From the NCBI GenBank assembly GCA_039029315.1, contig JBCCGK010000004.1:124001-188000 (forward strand): 64,000 nucleotides of DNA. The letters run 5' to 3'. Each line of letters starts with the position of its first letter. Positions within the stretch are counted from its first letter, which is position 1. Positions 1-9,571 of the stretch are shown in pieces. This DNA is from JBCCCJ01 sp039029315. Lineage in GTDB: Bacteria; Bacteroidota; Bacteroidia; J057. The notes below the pieces were generated by a model, which worked only from the letters and a program-made list of their open reading frames with translations, was not told the origin of the DNA and searched no databases. The position numbers and the translations under genes were made by a program.

Positions 1-365
1 CGGAAGGAGGATGCCTGGCCAGAGATAGTCTGTTGATAGGTGTGTACAGGGAAATTGATTGCAATGACAACATCTATATGCCCAATGCCTTTACCCCTAA
101 TGGAGATGGGATCAATGATCAATTTACCTTATATGCCAATACAGAAGCTGATATTGAACTGATAAACAAATTGGTGATTTTCAATCAATGGGGCAAAGTC
201 GTTTTCGATCGAAGTGCTCTCCATCCAGGCAATCTTTCTGAGGGATGGGATGGATTCAAGACGGGCACCGCCTCTCCGGAAGGCACCTATTCCTGGATTG
301 CCTCGTTTCGCAGGCGCAATGGACAGGTGCTGGAATGCAGTGGCAGTATTGTCCTGATTCGATGA
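1..365 (+). CDS. CHU_C-type surface protein, C-terminal fragment
   Basis: This is the 3' end of a gene that begins before the window: the frame is open from base 3 to the stop at 363-365. The visible part is a gliding-motility-associated C-terminal (CHU_C) domain, recognised by the block IYMPNAFTPNGDGINDQF, followed by VIFNQWGKVVF, the conserved EGWDG and a final strand ending SGSIVLIR. In Bacteroidota this domain lies at the C-terminus of large secreted or surface adhesins exported by the type IX system (type B sorting domain). What lies upstream cannot be seen, so the role of the full protein is unknown. The gene converges on the hydrolase at 633, with a fold-back element between them. Confidence 0.85.
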   Translation, partial: EGGCLARDSLLIGVYREIDCNDNIYMPNAFTPNGDGINDQFTLYANTEADIELINKLVIFNQWGKVVFDRSALHPGNLSEGWDGFKTGTASPEGTYSWIASFRRRNGQVLECSGSIVLIR

Positions 366-386
366 TACGTCTTTGCTTTTGACTTA

Positions 387-547
387 GAGACTGTTTGAAA
401 ATCTGTCACTTATTTTTTGTATGCGTCTTTTTTCCTCATTCTGCGGCTTTTTTTGTTCTCATAGCACCACTATGAGAACAAAAAAGAGCCTTGCCTGAGA
501 AAAAAATACACCATAAAAATTCTCAGCACAGATTCCTAAACAGTCTC
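387..547. mobile_element. 161-bp fold-back MITE, copy 1
   Basis: The element starts GAGACTGTTTGAAAATCTG and ends with the near-perfect inverted copy, CAGTCTC being the last seven bases. The whole element is an imperfect palindrome centred on a perfect 16-bp stem (TTTTTTGTTCTCATAG, loop CACCA). Three more copies of exactly 161 bp lie at 10680, 17120 and 33996. The flanks are TTA on the left (384-386) and TAA on the right (548-550). Both fit TNA but they are not identical, unlike the other three copies. It contains no gene and lies between two convergent genes. Confidence 0.9.
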
Positions 548-632
548 TAAGGTTAAATTTGGTTAAGCATGCCAAGGCAGAAAGGCGCACGATGGTGCAG
601 TTCTTTCCGTCTTGGCGATCTTTTTATGGGTA

Positions 633-2510
633 TCATTTCAGAACTGGAAGCCGGATCTGGGAAGGATATGTCCTGGAGTGATGGATCTGATTGTTTGCCA
701 CCACTCCTTCCGATTCATCAAAGTTGTTTCCTCCCGTATTGAGGTTGCGGGTAAAACGAGGAAAATTACTACTGGCAATTTCGATTCTGATTCGGTGGCC
801 TTTGGCAAAATAATTACTGGTAGACATGGCAGACATGTTCAATTGATATACTGCTCCTTCCTCCATAAACACTTCCTTGTCATAGCCTTCCCGATACCTT
901 GCCCGCTGAATCGTCTCATCCAGATTATAGGCTCGTCCATCAGGATATACATCAATCAGTTTGATGGTAAAGTCTGTATCCCTGGCGTCTGATGAGACAT
1001 AGAGCGTACTTTCAATAAACCCGCTCACTTCTATGCCTTCTTCCAGGGGCTCAGAGGTATAGACCAGGATATCATGTCGAGTCTCCATCTGCTGCTGATC
1101 AAAAGCGCCCCCCTTCACGGCATTGCCTGTACAGCAAACATTGCCACCATAGGACGGAACTGGATTATGCGGATCATAAGCATAGGAATCAGGATTGTCT
1201 TTCTTGCCGGGAGATTCCATACTGAGTTTTCCATCCCCATAGAGACTATTCGCGCTTCCTTGACTGTGCAGAAAATAAGTCCTCATGCTTGCTTCCGCTG
1301 GTGGCCAAACGTCAGAAGATTGCCATTGATTCAAGCCCATTGTATAGTACTGAACCCTGGGTGTTTTTTCCAGAATCTGATTTTTCTCTCCTTTAAGCCA
1401 ATGATCAAACCATCCATAAATCAATCCATCATAATCCAGTCGTGCATCGCCCACATTCCGCTCTCCTACAATGGTATTCTCTGTGGCTCGGGTATATCGG
1501 CAGTGAAGGGTGGGGGCAATCACCAGATATTGATTATCAGCCACGTCCTTGTCCTCCATGCTTCTCACATGATTGAAGAGTGTCAGATTGGGACTGCTAG
1601 ACACATCATACCAGGAAACGAACCAAAAACTCGGCACACCAAATGGCATATCATCATGATATAAGCCGCCCTTATACCAATCAGGATCATTGGGTTTGCG
1701 GCGAATCATTTTTTCATAAATGCTGTTGGCACCATTGGCATGCTTGATGATATCTTCCACAGGTAGATGTGCCAATCCTTCTGACCAATCTACCTTGGGC
1801 ATCTCAGGCGCCATATCATAGAATCGCTGCAATCGCAACAGATCTTTTTGAGCAATGCCCTTTGGTAAGCGAGGCCGCATCACATCATGTTGGGTTCCAT
1901 ACAACCAGGCAGTAAACAGCATTTGTTGTGCTCCCCCTCTGTACCAATTGCCTTGTTCATAAAAATCGCCCACTCGTCCCACCCCTGCGCCAAATCCCAT
2001 CGGCACCATGGCAGCGTGAGAAGGATGGTCCAGAGCCGCTACTGCCATTTGCCATTCAGCTGTAGAGGAGCACCCATAGGTCCCGATTTTGCCATTGCTC
2101 CAACTTTGCTTGGCCATCCAACTGAAAGCATCATAGCCATCTGTGGTGGGGGGGCCAAGAATGTCCCAATCCCCTTCCGAGAAGAAGCGCCCACGTTCAT
2201 TTTGAACCACATAGGCATATCCTCTTTTTACTGCTTCATAGGCGCGCTCATAGGGGCGTGTGCTTAATTCTCCGTCTCGGTAAGTATTGAAGTTGTAAGG
2301 TGTTTTGGAGAAAATAATGGGGACTTGATCTCCAGTTTTTGGCCGATAAATATCTGTTGCCAATCGAACGCCATCTCGCATGGGCATCATGACCTTCTGA
2401 TCGATGATGGCTATCGACTCTAGTTCGCTGAGAATATCTTCTTCCTGCGCATTGAGGGTTCCCCACAATGACAAAGACAGACACATCAAGACTATATGGG
2501 AAATTTTCAT
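633..2510 (-). CDS. CocE/NonD family alpha/beta hydrolase, secreted
   Basis: An exported hydrolase of 625 residues in the CocE / X-Pro dipeptidyl-peptidase S15 family, whose members are serine esterases or acylases. The start at 2510 gives a clean signal peptide (MKISHIVLMCLSLSLWGTLNAQ); the frame is open further upstream but without one. The N-terminal strand MMPMRDGVRLATDIYRP is typical of the family. The nucleophile region reads YGCSSTAEWQ, the likely serine being in GCSS. PTLHCRY probably carries the histidine, and LIYGWFDHWLKG follows it. The last third, from about residue 430, is the beta-rich C-terminal jelly roll of the family (EVSGFIESTLYVSSDARDTDF). Substrate unknown. It stands alone, convergent with the gene before it. 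Confidence 0.85.
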   Translation of the reverse strand: MKISHIVLMCLSLSLWGTLNAQEEDILSELESIAIIDQKVMMPMRDGVRLATDIYRPKTGDQVPIIFSKTPYNFNTYRDGELSTRPYERAYEAVKRGYAYVVQNERGRFFSEGDWDILGPPTTDGYDAFSWMAKQSWSNGKIGTYGCSSTAEWQMAVAALDHPSHAAMVPMGFGAGVGRVGDFYEQGNWYRGGAQQMLFTAWLYGTQHDVMRPRLPKGIAQKDLLRLQRFYDMAPEMPKVDWSEGLAHLPVEDIIKHANGANSIYEKMIRRKPNDPDWYKGGLYHDDMPFGVPSFWFVSWYDVSSSPNLTLFNHVRSMEDKDVADNQYLVIAPTLHCRYTRATENTIVGERNVGDARLDYDGLIYGWFDHWLKGEKNQILEKTPRVQYYTMGLNQWQSSDVWPPAEASMRTYFLHSQGSANSLYGDGKLSMESPGKKDNPDSYAYDPHNPVPSYGGNVCCTGNAVKGGAFDQQQMETRHDILVYTSEPLEEGIEVSGFIESTLYVSSDARDTDFTIKLIDVYPDGRAYNLDETIQRARYREGYDKEVFMEEGAVYQLNMSAMSTSNYFAKGHRIRIEIASSNFPRFTRNLNTGGNNFDESEGVVANNQIHHSRTYPSQIRLPVLK

Positions 2511-2684
2511 AGGGAATTGTATTAGTTCTATATCGCAGATGTTGAGATGATTCTGCAATGTACAATTCTCTATGAATATCCTGGAGATACGAGCATTTGG
2601 GCGAATCCTTCCGATCGATGATCTTCGGTTTTTTTGCCCTCTCCAGGGGTCTATTTGTCCCATCTCTCCATGAACAATTCTTTC

Positions 2685-5015
2685 CTAGCCCCCGACAATC
2701 CAGGAAAGGGTCTGGAGATAGGTACACTCCCGGAGAGCTTCCTGACAAAATTGGGTATTTTTATAATTTTCCAACAGCGTGGAAGAATACTCTCTATAGG
2801 AATCCAGTTTGACTTTGAGGTCCTTTTCCTTCCAGTCGTCATAACCATCCAGATAAAACATCACCTGCTCACATTTGGAGGCCATAAAGAGGGCTTTTGC
2901 TGCAAGTTCCAGATCTGCGGTTTCGGCCACTACTGCATCGAAATACGCTCGGGCTCGAACCATGGCATCGCGTTGGGTCTGGATATATTCCTCTGTTTGA
3001 TCTTCATATCCTCCTCGATAATAATCTGTGGCCATCCAACATACCCCAAAATCCGAAGTATTGTAAATCGCATTGCCAAGCAAAAAGGAATTGTCTGCTA
3101 CCTTGCTAGAATCCTGCTCAATCCCATACATTAATTCCACCATTTTTCGGGCAAAAGTCATGCGATTATAAGCGTAATGTCCAGGACCTGCTTCATGAAA
3201 ATCTTCTTCAAAACAGCCAAAACAATCCGTGATCAGTCCTTCAAATGGATCTTCAGGAATGCGAAAATAGGTAACCTTCTCCACCTGATCTTCCGGAAGT
3301 TTTTCATACAATACCAAGGCATCCTCCCAGTATCCTTCTCGCATCAGTAGAGTCGCCTTCAGTTCCTGTAATGCAAGCATGGGATCATTGTCTCCAATCT
3401 TCAATTTACTCAGAAAAAATTGCTCAAGGCTTGTGGTGGTTCCTCCTTGTAGTTCTTCTACCCATTCGATCAGATCATCGACCAGTTCGGCATCTGCATT
3501 TATCTGAAGATCGGTCAGGCCAAAGCGGCACAGAAATGCCTTTCCATCCTCCCCCGCAGATTCGTACAATTTTCGGAATCGATTGAGCAGATAATCTCTG
3601 GCTTTCTTTTGGATCAGGTGAGGATCGGGACTAGGGGCAAAAGTAGACAGTTGCGAAAAAAGTCGATTTTCGGTTGCCCGAGGGAGGCTGTTCAATCGGC
3701 TGACCTGACAGACCCACTGAAAGAGTCGTGCATACTCCTGCTGTTGTGGATCTTTGCCTTCACGGGAAACGGTGGCAAAGATGCTTTCTGCCTGATCAAA
3801 TCGACTATCCATAAAAGCCAGATAGCCTTCAGCCATTTTCCAAAACGTTTGATTGGCAACTTTCCCATCGCGATTACATTGCCGGACAAAGGCTTCCAAT
3901 TCGCTTCTATATTCCAGCGCTTTCTTGACAGAGACCCCGTCATATTCTGTTTTCAGAGGAAACTCAAAGTCGAAATCCCATCCGAACAAGTCATTTTCCA
4001 GCTTGTTGATTTCGCGGGACAGCAACAACCTCAATTCTGGCAAGGCAGGATCGATCGCATAGATGGCTTGCATTTCTTCCAACACATAAGCCGATGGCCG
4101 AATGGCACGCATGACAAACAGATTGGCTTTTTCGGCATCAGACGCACATGCAGCCATGAGTTGACTCCAGGCGTCATCATTTTCTACCCGAAAGCTCAAC
4201 CAGGCAGGAACTCGTTTTGCAGGACAATGCGCAAATACCTGCGAGAATAAGTAAGCTGCTTCGATTTCATGTCCCAGACTTCGCATGGCTCCTGCCTTAT
4301 GCGCAAGCGCCCAGTAATAGAGTTGACTATTTGCTTTTTTGGAGACAGGAGGTACCAACTCATCAAAGAGGTCGATGGCTTCCTGATAGCTATTGGAATA
4401 ATGTGCCAACCGAATCACCTGATAGGCATACCGCAACTGGAGAAAGGCATCTTTTTTGGTCATGGTGTACTTCTCTATCCCCTCAGAAATCAGCAAGGAC
4501 ATATCCGCAGTGTCTCGCTCGACCTCCTCCCAGGGATCATAACTGCCCGCCACATATGGTTCACAGCGTTTGGCATAGTCAAGATAGCAGGCAGGCATGC
4601 TCCATTTGTTCTTTTTCCAAAAAGCAACGACAGAATTTTGCTGAAGTGAATCTGCGGGGGCAGGCTCCCCCTTTCCTTCCAGCCATGCCTTCATCTCTTC
4701 GAGAGGCCCCGCAGGCACTTTGTATACAATGGTTGCGAGATCGGTCAATTCGGGTTTGCCTTTGTGATAGGCTTTCCACTCCTCCAGATTATCTGTGCGT
4801 TTGGCTGAATCTGTGTCCCAACTATAATCATAAAAGCGATCCATCGACAGGAAAAGTGGACTAAAATCATCCTGCTGGGTCAATACCGGATCAAAAAATG
4901 AATATCCCTGAAAAAAATCGTCAGGGTCAAAGCCGCATGCCACAGAGATATCAGTAGGTTTGGCGATCAATGCCAGGCTAGCGAAAACGCTGAAAAACAG
5001 TTGCCAGTTCTTCAT
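2685..5015 (-). CDS. Exported helical-repeat protein of unknown function
   Basis: A protein of 776 residues that I do not recognise as a named family. The ATG at 5015 is preferred to an upstream TTG because it begins directly with a signal peptide (MKNWQLFFSVFASLALI). The mature N-terminus is ACGFDPDDFFQGYSFFDP. Most of the rest is predicted helical, with TPR-like pairs such as YYWALAHKAGAMRSLGHEIEAAYLF, shown here only as an example of rhythm. The C-terminal part is rich in tyrosine and acidic residues. Its start overlaps the end of the lipoprotein gene upstream by 38 bp, so the two are probably translationally coupled and act together in the periplasm or at the outer membrane. Confidence 0.7.
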   Translation of the reverse strand: MKNWQLFFSVFASLALIAKPTDISVACGFDPDDFFQGYSFFDPVLTQQDDFSPLFLSMDRFYDYSWDTDSAKRTDNLEEWKAYHKGKPELTDLATIVYKVPAGPLEEMKAWLEGKGEPAPADSLQQNSVVAFWKKNKWSMPACYLDYAKRCEPYVAGSYDPWEEVERDTADMSLLISEGIEKYTMTKKDAFLQLRYAYQVIRLAHYSNSYQEAIDLFDELVPPVSKKANSQLYYWALAHKAGAMRSLGHEIEAAYLFSQVFAHCPAKRVPAWLSFRVENDDAWSQLMAACASDAEKANLFVMRAIRPSAYVLEEMQAIYAIDPALPELRLLLSREINKLENDLFGWDFDFEFPLKTEYDGVSVKKALEYRSELEAFVRQCNRDGKVANQTFWKMAEGYLAFMDSRFDQAESIFATVSREGKDPQQQEYARLFQWVCQVSRLNSLPRATENRLFSQLSTFAPSPDPHLIQKKARDYLLNRFRKLYESAGEDGKAFLCRFGLTDLQINADAELVDDLIEWVEELQGGTTTSLEQFFLSKLKIGDNDPMLALQELKATLLMREGYWEDALVLYEKLPEDQVEKVTYFRIPEDPFEGLITDCFGCFEEDFHEAGPGHYAYNRMTFARKMVELMYGIEQDSSKVADNSFLLGNAIYNTSDFGVCWMATDYYRGGYEDQTEEYIQTQRDAMVRARAYFDAVVAETADLELAAKALFMASKCEQVMFYLDGYDDWKEKDLKVKLDSYREYSSTLLENYKNTQFCQEALRECTYLQTLSWIVGG

Positions 5016-6003
5016 GGGAATAATGTTCAAGAGTGGGTGTGTCCAAATGATATAAACTTACACGAATCGTATCCTGCTCCAGATGAGTTGACAATATATC
5101 CACAGCAGAAGTGAGTTCTTCCAAACTTACAGTTTCAAGACGTATGACATCGCCTTCATACAGATAATCTCCATTCAGGAAGGTACTTTTGATGACCTTA
5201 ACCTGATGCGGGCTCACAAAATCGAACCTTGCTTCATCTGACAATTGGGAGCGACGCAAGGTATTGAGCAACTGAATGGGCTTGCGATTGCGAATCAAGA
5301 CGCCCCATCCAAAGACAGGAAGGGCAATGTCCAGCGGCAATGGGTATTCGTCCAGATTGTCCAGATAGTCCGAGGCAGTCTCAAGATCAAGGATGGAGTT
5401 GTGCGTATCTGGATCAGCCACATCTCCCATATTGTAGAACATCAGCATTCCCCGATCCACAGGCGGAACTCCGGTAGTTTCAGCATACTTGACCTGATGC
5501 AGCCGAATGGTTGAGGAAATATCTACTTGTGAATCCGGCAAAAAGGCTCTGATATAGTCTGTCAGTTGAAAAAAAGCCTCCTGGCTTTTCGGTGTCCAAT
5601 CACAATCTAGCTGAATTTCCCCAAAAGCGGTGGAATCTGCCAGATGATATATCCGATCGGTGATACGTTGGGCAAGAATTGGCAAGTTCTCTTCCGAAAT
5701 ATTGAGCATGGTGCGATTGGTGATATACACGGTCGGCACCACCTCTCGACCGCGGAGGGCGGCCTGATTCAATCGAACACTTGCCAGGGGAACAGCCTCT
5801 TCTCGTCGGGTATTCCAATCCACATCAAAGAAGCGAACATAGAGTCTGGAGACGCCCAGTGTATCCAGGAGCCGTTTTTCTTCTCCTCCTACGCTACATT
5901 GAGTTTTCCAGTGGTAGAAGGAAGGCAACACTGATCTGGGGGCACGCTCACAGCTCAGAATGGAAAGGGAAGCAAGGGTCATGCATAGCCAAATACGAAC
6001 CAT
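4978..6003 (-). CDS. Lipoprotein with TIM-barrel-like (DUF3142-like) features
   Basis: A 341-residue lipoprotein: the N-terminus MVRIWLCMTLASLSILSC carries a lipobox with Cys18 as lipidation site. The mature part begins with SVLPSFYHWKTQC, followed by strand-helix alternation (LGVSRLYVRFFDVDW, VVPTVYITNRTM, FGEIQLDCDWT, MLMFYNMGDV, DIALPVFGWGVL) that reads like a TIM barrel. The IQLDCDW strand recalls DUF3142 proteins, distant relatives of glycoside hydrolases; this is a weak resemblance judged by eye. It is the first gene of a two-gene overlapping unit with the 776-residue helical protein. A glycan-related surface role is possible but not shown. Confidence 0.65.
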   Translation of the reverse strand: MVRIWLCMTLASLSILSCERAPRSVLPSFYHWKTQCSVGGEEKRLLDTLGVSRLYVRFFDVDWNTRREEAVPLASVRLNQAALRGREVVPTVYITNRTMLNISEENLPILAQRITDRIYHLADSTAFGEIQLDCDWTPKSQEAFFQLTDYIRAFLPDSQVDISSTIRLHQVKYAETTGVPPVDRGMLMFYNMGDVADPDTHNSILDLETASDYLDNLDEYPLPLDIALPVFGWGVLIRNRKPIQLLNTLRRSQLSDEARFDFVSPHQVKVIKSTFLNGDYLYEGDVIRLETVSLEELTSAVDILSTHLEQDTIRVSLYHLDTPTLEHYSHEELATVFQRFR

Positions 6004-6171
6004 TCTTCCAAAAATAACGCTCTTTCAGCTAAGAATCAATCATAACCCCACTTCAAATGATCCGTACAAAGAAACTATTCCTCTCAAATGATTTGATCCC
6101 TTTTGTTGGCTGAGATTCTTATACGATTCAGCAACATTGGGCCTTTATGTGTTACGGAAATCCATCAAATC

Positions 6172-6378
6172 ATGATCCGAGCTGTTTTCCAAAAAACCCG
6201 AATTGGGGTATTTGGCCTCCTCTTAGTTGTTGGCTTGTTGCAGATGTGCTGTAGAAAAGAAGCGGCATCCTCCATCGCATCTCCACCTCATGCAAGGCCA
6301 CATAATTCCACTCATCCAAAGACCAATATGTCAGCTGATTCTATTTCGGGAAATGTGATAGGTGAAGGAGTGCAGTAG
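6172..6378 (+). CDS. Small putative lipoprotein
   Basis: A possible 68-residue lipoprotein. MIRAVFQKTRIGVFGLLLVV is followed by GLLQMCCRKE, an acceptable lipobox with the first Cys as lipidation site. The remainder is short, polar and of low complexity (SSIASPPHARPHNSTHPK). There is no family to compare. The reading frame is open upstream to 6103, but that adds no signal sequence. It lies between the divergent lipoprotein gene at 6003 and the convergent pectate lyase gene. It may be real or a chance ORF. Confidence 0.4.
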   Translation: MIRAVFQKTRIGVFGLLLVVGLLQMCCRKEAASSIASPPHARPHNSTHPKTNMSADSISGNVIGEGVQ

Positions 6379-6398
6379 CGTACATCCACACGCTGCTT

Positions 6399-7766
6399 CT
6401 ATTTTCCCAGCCATTCCAGGTATTCACAGAGCATATTCACATTCTGGATAAAGACCTTGCTGTGGATTCGATCTGCAGTCCGGTAGCTTCCATTCCACAA
6501 TTTTCCTCTTTCCCGATGCTTAAACCTGTCCTGGTAGGTGACCCATCTCCCTTGTTCATCCAGTTGGTTGATCACTTCCTCCACCAATGGCTTCATCGAT
6601 TCCAACATCAGTTGTTTCAACACAGGAGAGGGACTGACCTCCGAATCGGAAGGCGGAGGTGGACTTCCTTGTTGTTTGATGGCTTCGTAGCGACCTACCG
6701 TTGAGTTGAGCAAATCCAGCAAATCCTGTTCATATCCATAGCCAAGTCTTCGCTCATCAGAGAGTTCGCTGAGAGAATCCACCCGGATGCGCCCCCGATC
6801 ATAATACAGAGGTTCATTGGTCCAAAGCTCGACGAATCGCGCCCATTTGCCATTGGGAAGGCGAATTTCCCTGACCCACCTTAAGGCATCTGGAATCGGT
6901 TCCAAAAAGGTCTCTTCCCCACTGTGTAAGTACAGATCCAGCAATGTGCGAATATTTAGGAGGGTAACCTGTGGACAAACAGAAGGTGGTTCGAAGGTCC
7001 TGGCCCAGGCGGGTTGGAGATATTCATTGTATTGTTGCGCCCAAGCCGGTTGGGGCGGAGGTAGTTGGGAGATCATCATGAAACGTCCCACCTTGTTCAG
7101 GCTTGCTGTGAGGGCAGGTTTGTCGTATTGTTTGTCTGCTTGAATCATGACTTTGATGCAGTCATTGATTCCTCCATCATTAAAGGTCGCATAATCGTGA
7201 TAATTGCCCTGATACGGATAGCGATGTGGCCATCCGCCATTGGGCAACTGCGAAGCAAGCATCATCCCGAGTGCTGTATCAATGACAGCAGTCAATACAG
7301 AATCGCTGATTTCCTCATCCAGTGCCATGAGAAAGCGAATGGCGCTCTGTGTCTGGTCATCATCAAAGCTGACGAATGTGCTTGGCTCCTCCCCAAAGCG
7401 AATCGTATGTCCCCACCCCCCCAATTCATTCTGTCCCCGACTCAGAGCAGAAGCTGCGTCTATTGCTGCCTGCAAAAAATTTGGGTGGCGCGTGATCTTG
7501 AAGGCCCGAAGAAAGGCCATCCCTACTGCAGGTGTGCCGGGCGGTTGTACTTCTATGGTATTGCTGTCGGCTGCTGCCTCTCCCCATCTCTCAGTAAGGT
7601 CTGTTGTGTAGGAATATACATATCCCCCTTCAGTTGAGATAGAATGGTAGAAGGCAATACTTTTTTCAAGCGCATCAATCGTACGAGCAGCTAGGGAAGT
7701 CTCCTGAGCATGGAGAAATTGTCGGGCCAACAGCAAGAACACACAAAGTGAGAGACGCAATAACAT
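6399..7766 (-). CDS. Secreted pectate lyase, PL10-like
   Basis: A 455-residue exported polysaccharide lyase. The signal peptide is MLLRLSLCVFLLLARQFLHA. The body matches the family 10 pectic acid lyase fold, an alpha/alpha toroid: QLPNGGWPHRYP at about 173-184, ATFNDGG at 193-199, QPAWARTFEPPSV at 251-263 and KWARFVELWTNEPLYYDRG at 307-325. Family members cleave polygalacturonate by calcium-dependent beta-elimination; the aromatic and arginine-bearing blocks I see are the conserved ones, but I cannot assign the catalytic arginine with certainty. About 120 residues after residue 335 form a helical C-terminal extension. No SusC/SusD genes are nearby, so this is not a classic polysaccharide utilisation locus. 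Confidence 0.82.
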   Translation of the reverse strand: MLLRLSLCVFLLLARQFLHAQETSLAARTIDALEKSIAFYHSISTEGGYVYSYTTDLTERWGEAAADSNTIEVQPPGTPAVGMAFLRAFKITRHPNFLQAAIDAASALSRGQNELGGWGHTIRFGEEPSTFVSFDDDQTQSAIRFLMALDEEISDSVLTAVIDTALGMMLASQLPNGGWPHRYPYQGNYHDYATFNDGGINDCIKVMIQADKQYDKPALTASLNKVGRFMMISQLPPPQPAWAQQYNEYLQPAWARTFEPPSVCPQVTLLNIRTLLDLYLHSGEETFLEPIPDALRWVREIRLPNGKWARFVELWTNEPLYYDRGRIRVDSLSELSDERRLGYGYEQDLLDLLNSTVGRYEAIKQQGSPPPPSDSEVSPSPVLKQLMLESMKPLVEEVINQLDEQGRWVTYQDRFKHRERGKLWNGSYRTADRIHSKVFIQNVNMLCEYLEWLGK

Positions 7767-8006
7767 ATCCTGTAAACTAAATCAAGCGGTGAAACACAGT
7801 CCGGACCGTCATGTCAGCCGACCGGGTATAGGTAGCGAAGGAGGGAAAGGAGGAATCTCACGCCCTGTTGTCATCATCGATTGCAGAAGGCAATAAATAG
7901 CATGAGGGAACATTATTCGTATTACAGCCCTTGATTCGCGTACCTACTTTGTTTTGGACCAAAAGGTACACAAAACTTTCCATCTTTCTCTCTGATGTGA
8001 TTGTGC

Positions 8007-9419
8007 TTAGATGACTTTCTCGGCGACGGTTTTGACCTTATTGAGATTACGGGTATGCTTGCGGATTCTCCGTGGTTTGAGTCGATTTCGGCTTTCGATA
8101 TCGGCGATCAACTCCAGCACGGCATGACTAATTCTAGCCTGAATATCTTCCCAGGAGGCCTGCGGGATCAAGCCATTGAGGGTACGGGTTTTTCCGTCGT
8201 TCCATTGGGCTTGAAGCAGGATCAGGCTTTGGTATAGACTCTCATCCTGATGCTGGAGAAAATTCGCAAGGAGAGCGAGAGATTTCCCAATCATCTGATC
8301 AGACAGTCCCATGAGAATCTGATCCTTAAGCCATTCACTCCACCAAAAGAGAATAGACAAGGATTCATACTCCTGCCACAAGGAAGAGATGGGCTCCTGC
8401 CCCTGTGCAATCACCTCACATTCGTGATTCAGGGCAAATACTTCCGTTGGTGCTCCCAAGTGAAGCTCTGCCTGCAAGATAAGCGAGGTAAATCCAATTG
8501 TAGAGGGTCGCAAATCAAAATGCCATTCCATGAATTCTTTCTCCCCGATCTTATCTTCTTTTACTTCATTGGCATGGATCTCCAATATAGACTCAATCGC
8601 ATGCTCTTCCAGATGCAATCGAAAGATCTCAGATAGTGGCCGATCCTGTATGTCGCTGCTTGCCAACAATTTTCTGCGGGACATATATTCCAGCAAATGA
8701 TCATTGGCCATGCGGATGATGCAAGGGTTGGCTTGTCCTATGATGAGTTGCTCAGGAAACTGGAAGAGAATATTTGCTTCGGAATCTGGCAGATTTGATA
8801 CCGATTGAGGAATGGGCGGAGGTTCAGGCTCTTGGGGCAGGGCAGGTTTTTCGGAAGTCCATTCAGGGACAATATTGAGTATTTCTCCCCCCAATATCCC
8901 TGATTCTTTCAGGCTTTGATCCATTGGAAGGGCTGTCTGATCGCTTGCACGAATCACACGATAGGTCGAGCTGTGTCCATTGTCTGATTCTGCCAGGACA
9001 CCTCCCAATTCTCTTAATTCTACCAACAATTGGCTGGCAGTAATAGTGGTTGGCAGTTCGACATCCATATCGATCCCTTCTGGCTGAACGAACAAGGCAA
9101 CAGAAATCATTTCTTCCTGTGTGGTTTCTTCTCCTTCAGATGTATCTATATCTGCTGAAAGTTCCGCTTGAACCAATATGTCTATGGAATTGAGTGCTTC
9201 GGAAAAAAGCTCCCCAAATGTAGCGCTAAGTGATAATTCTTTGCTGGACTCCTTGTGGATGAAATGATAAAGAATGAGGGTACCGTGTTCATCGTTTTCT
9301 TCCAGCATATCGAAAAAAAACAACTCCTGAAGCACCTTCAAAAAGGTATCTTCTTGATCTACTTCTAATGAAAAGACCTCATTATTAGGCAAATGTAGAG
9401 CCAAGGAAAAGAGCTTCAT
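8007..9419 (-). CDS. Orphan protein: two ubiquitin-like regions plus EAD11-like C-terminus
   Basis: A soluble 470-residue protein without signal or membrane segments. Residues 3-87 and 104-186 each read as a beta-grasp, ubiquitin-like fold: a paired-strand start, a helix (TFLKVLQEL; TASQLLVELREL) and in the second copy the ubiquitin-like closing pattern DQSLKESGILGGEILNIVPE. A proline-rich linker (190-206) leads to a beta-rich region (215-340, NILFQFPEQLIIGQANPC onward). Residues 365-445 are helical and match from memory the effector-associated domain EAD11 pattern (SLALLANFLQ, SLILLQAQWN, RISHAVLELIADI). The tail is basic (KPRRIRKHTRN). In other bacteria EADs recruit partners within NTP-dependent conflict systems. 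No E1, E2, JAB, protease or NTPase gene is adjacent. Domain calls are by eye. Confidence 0.6.
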   Translation of the reverse strand: MKLFSLALHLPNNEVFSLEVDQEDTFLKVLQELFFFDMLEENDEHGTLILYHFIHKESSKELSLSATFGELFSEALNSIDILVQAELSADIDTSEGEETTQEEMISVALFVQPEGIDMDVELPTTITASQLLVELRELGGVLAESDNGHSSTYRVIRASDQTALPMDQSLKESGILGGEILNIVPEWTSEKPALPQEPEPPPIPQSVSNLPDSEANILFQFPEQLIIGQANPCIIRMANDHLLEYMSRRKLLASSDIQDRPLSEIFRLHLEEHAIESILEIHANEVKEDKIGEKEFMEWHFDLRPSTIGFTSLILQAELHLGAPTEVFALNHECEVIAQGQEPISSLWQEYESLSILFWWSEWLKDQILMGLSDQMIGKSLALLANFLQHQDESLYQSLILLQAQWNDGKTRTLNGLIPQASWEDIQARISHAVLELIADIESRNRLKPRRIRKHTRNLNKVKTVAEKVI

Positions 9420-9571
9420 AAGGCAAACAGTCGTACAGTATGGAGGGAAAAGTTACGAAAAAAGAAGAATATTTCAATTTTTGTGAATGAATTTCCAACT
9501 ATTGGAATGGAGGTTTGCCTTTGGAATTGTCACTTTTCCCATATTAATTCGGACTTTTCCAGATTCACTGT

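Noticed and set aside
6399..7766. Polysaccharide utilisation locus around the pectate lyase
   Set aside because: No SusC/SusD pair, no further pectin enzymes and no hybrid two-component regulator lie nearby; the TonB receptor at 39816 is Oar-like and 32 kb away.
8007..9419. Ubiquitin-like conjugation system
   Set aside because: The UBL regions are N-terminal and internal, no terminal Gly-Gly is present and no E1, E2 or JAB-type gene is adjacent, so only an adaptor-type reading is kept.
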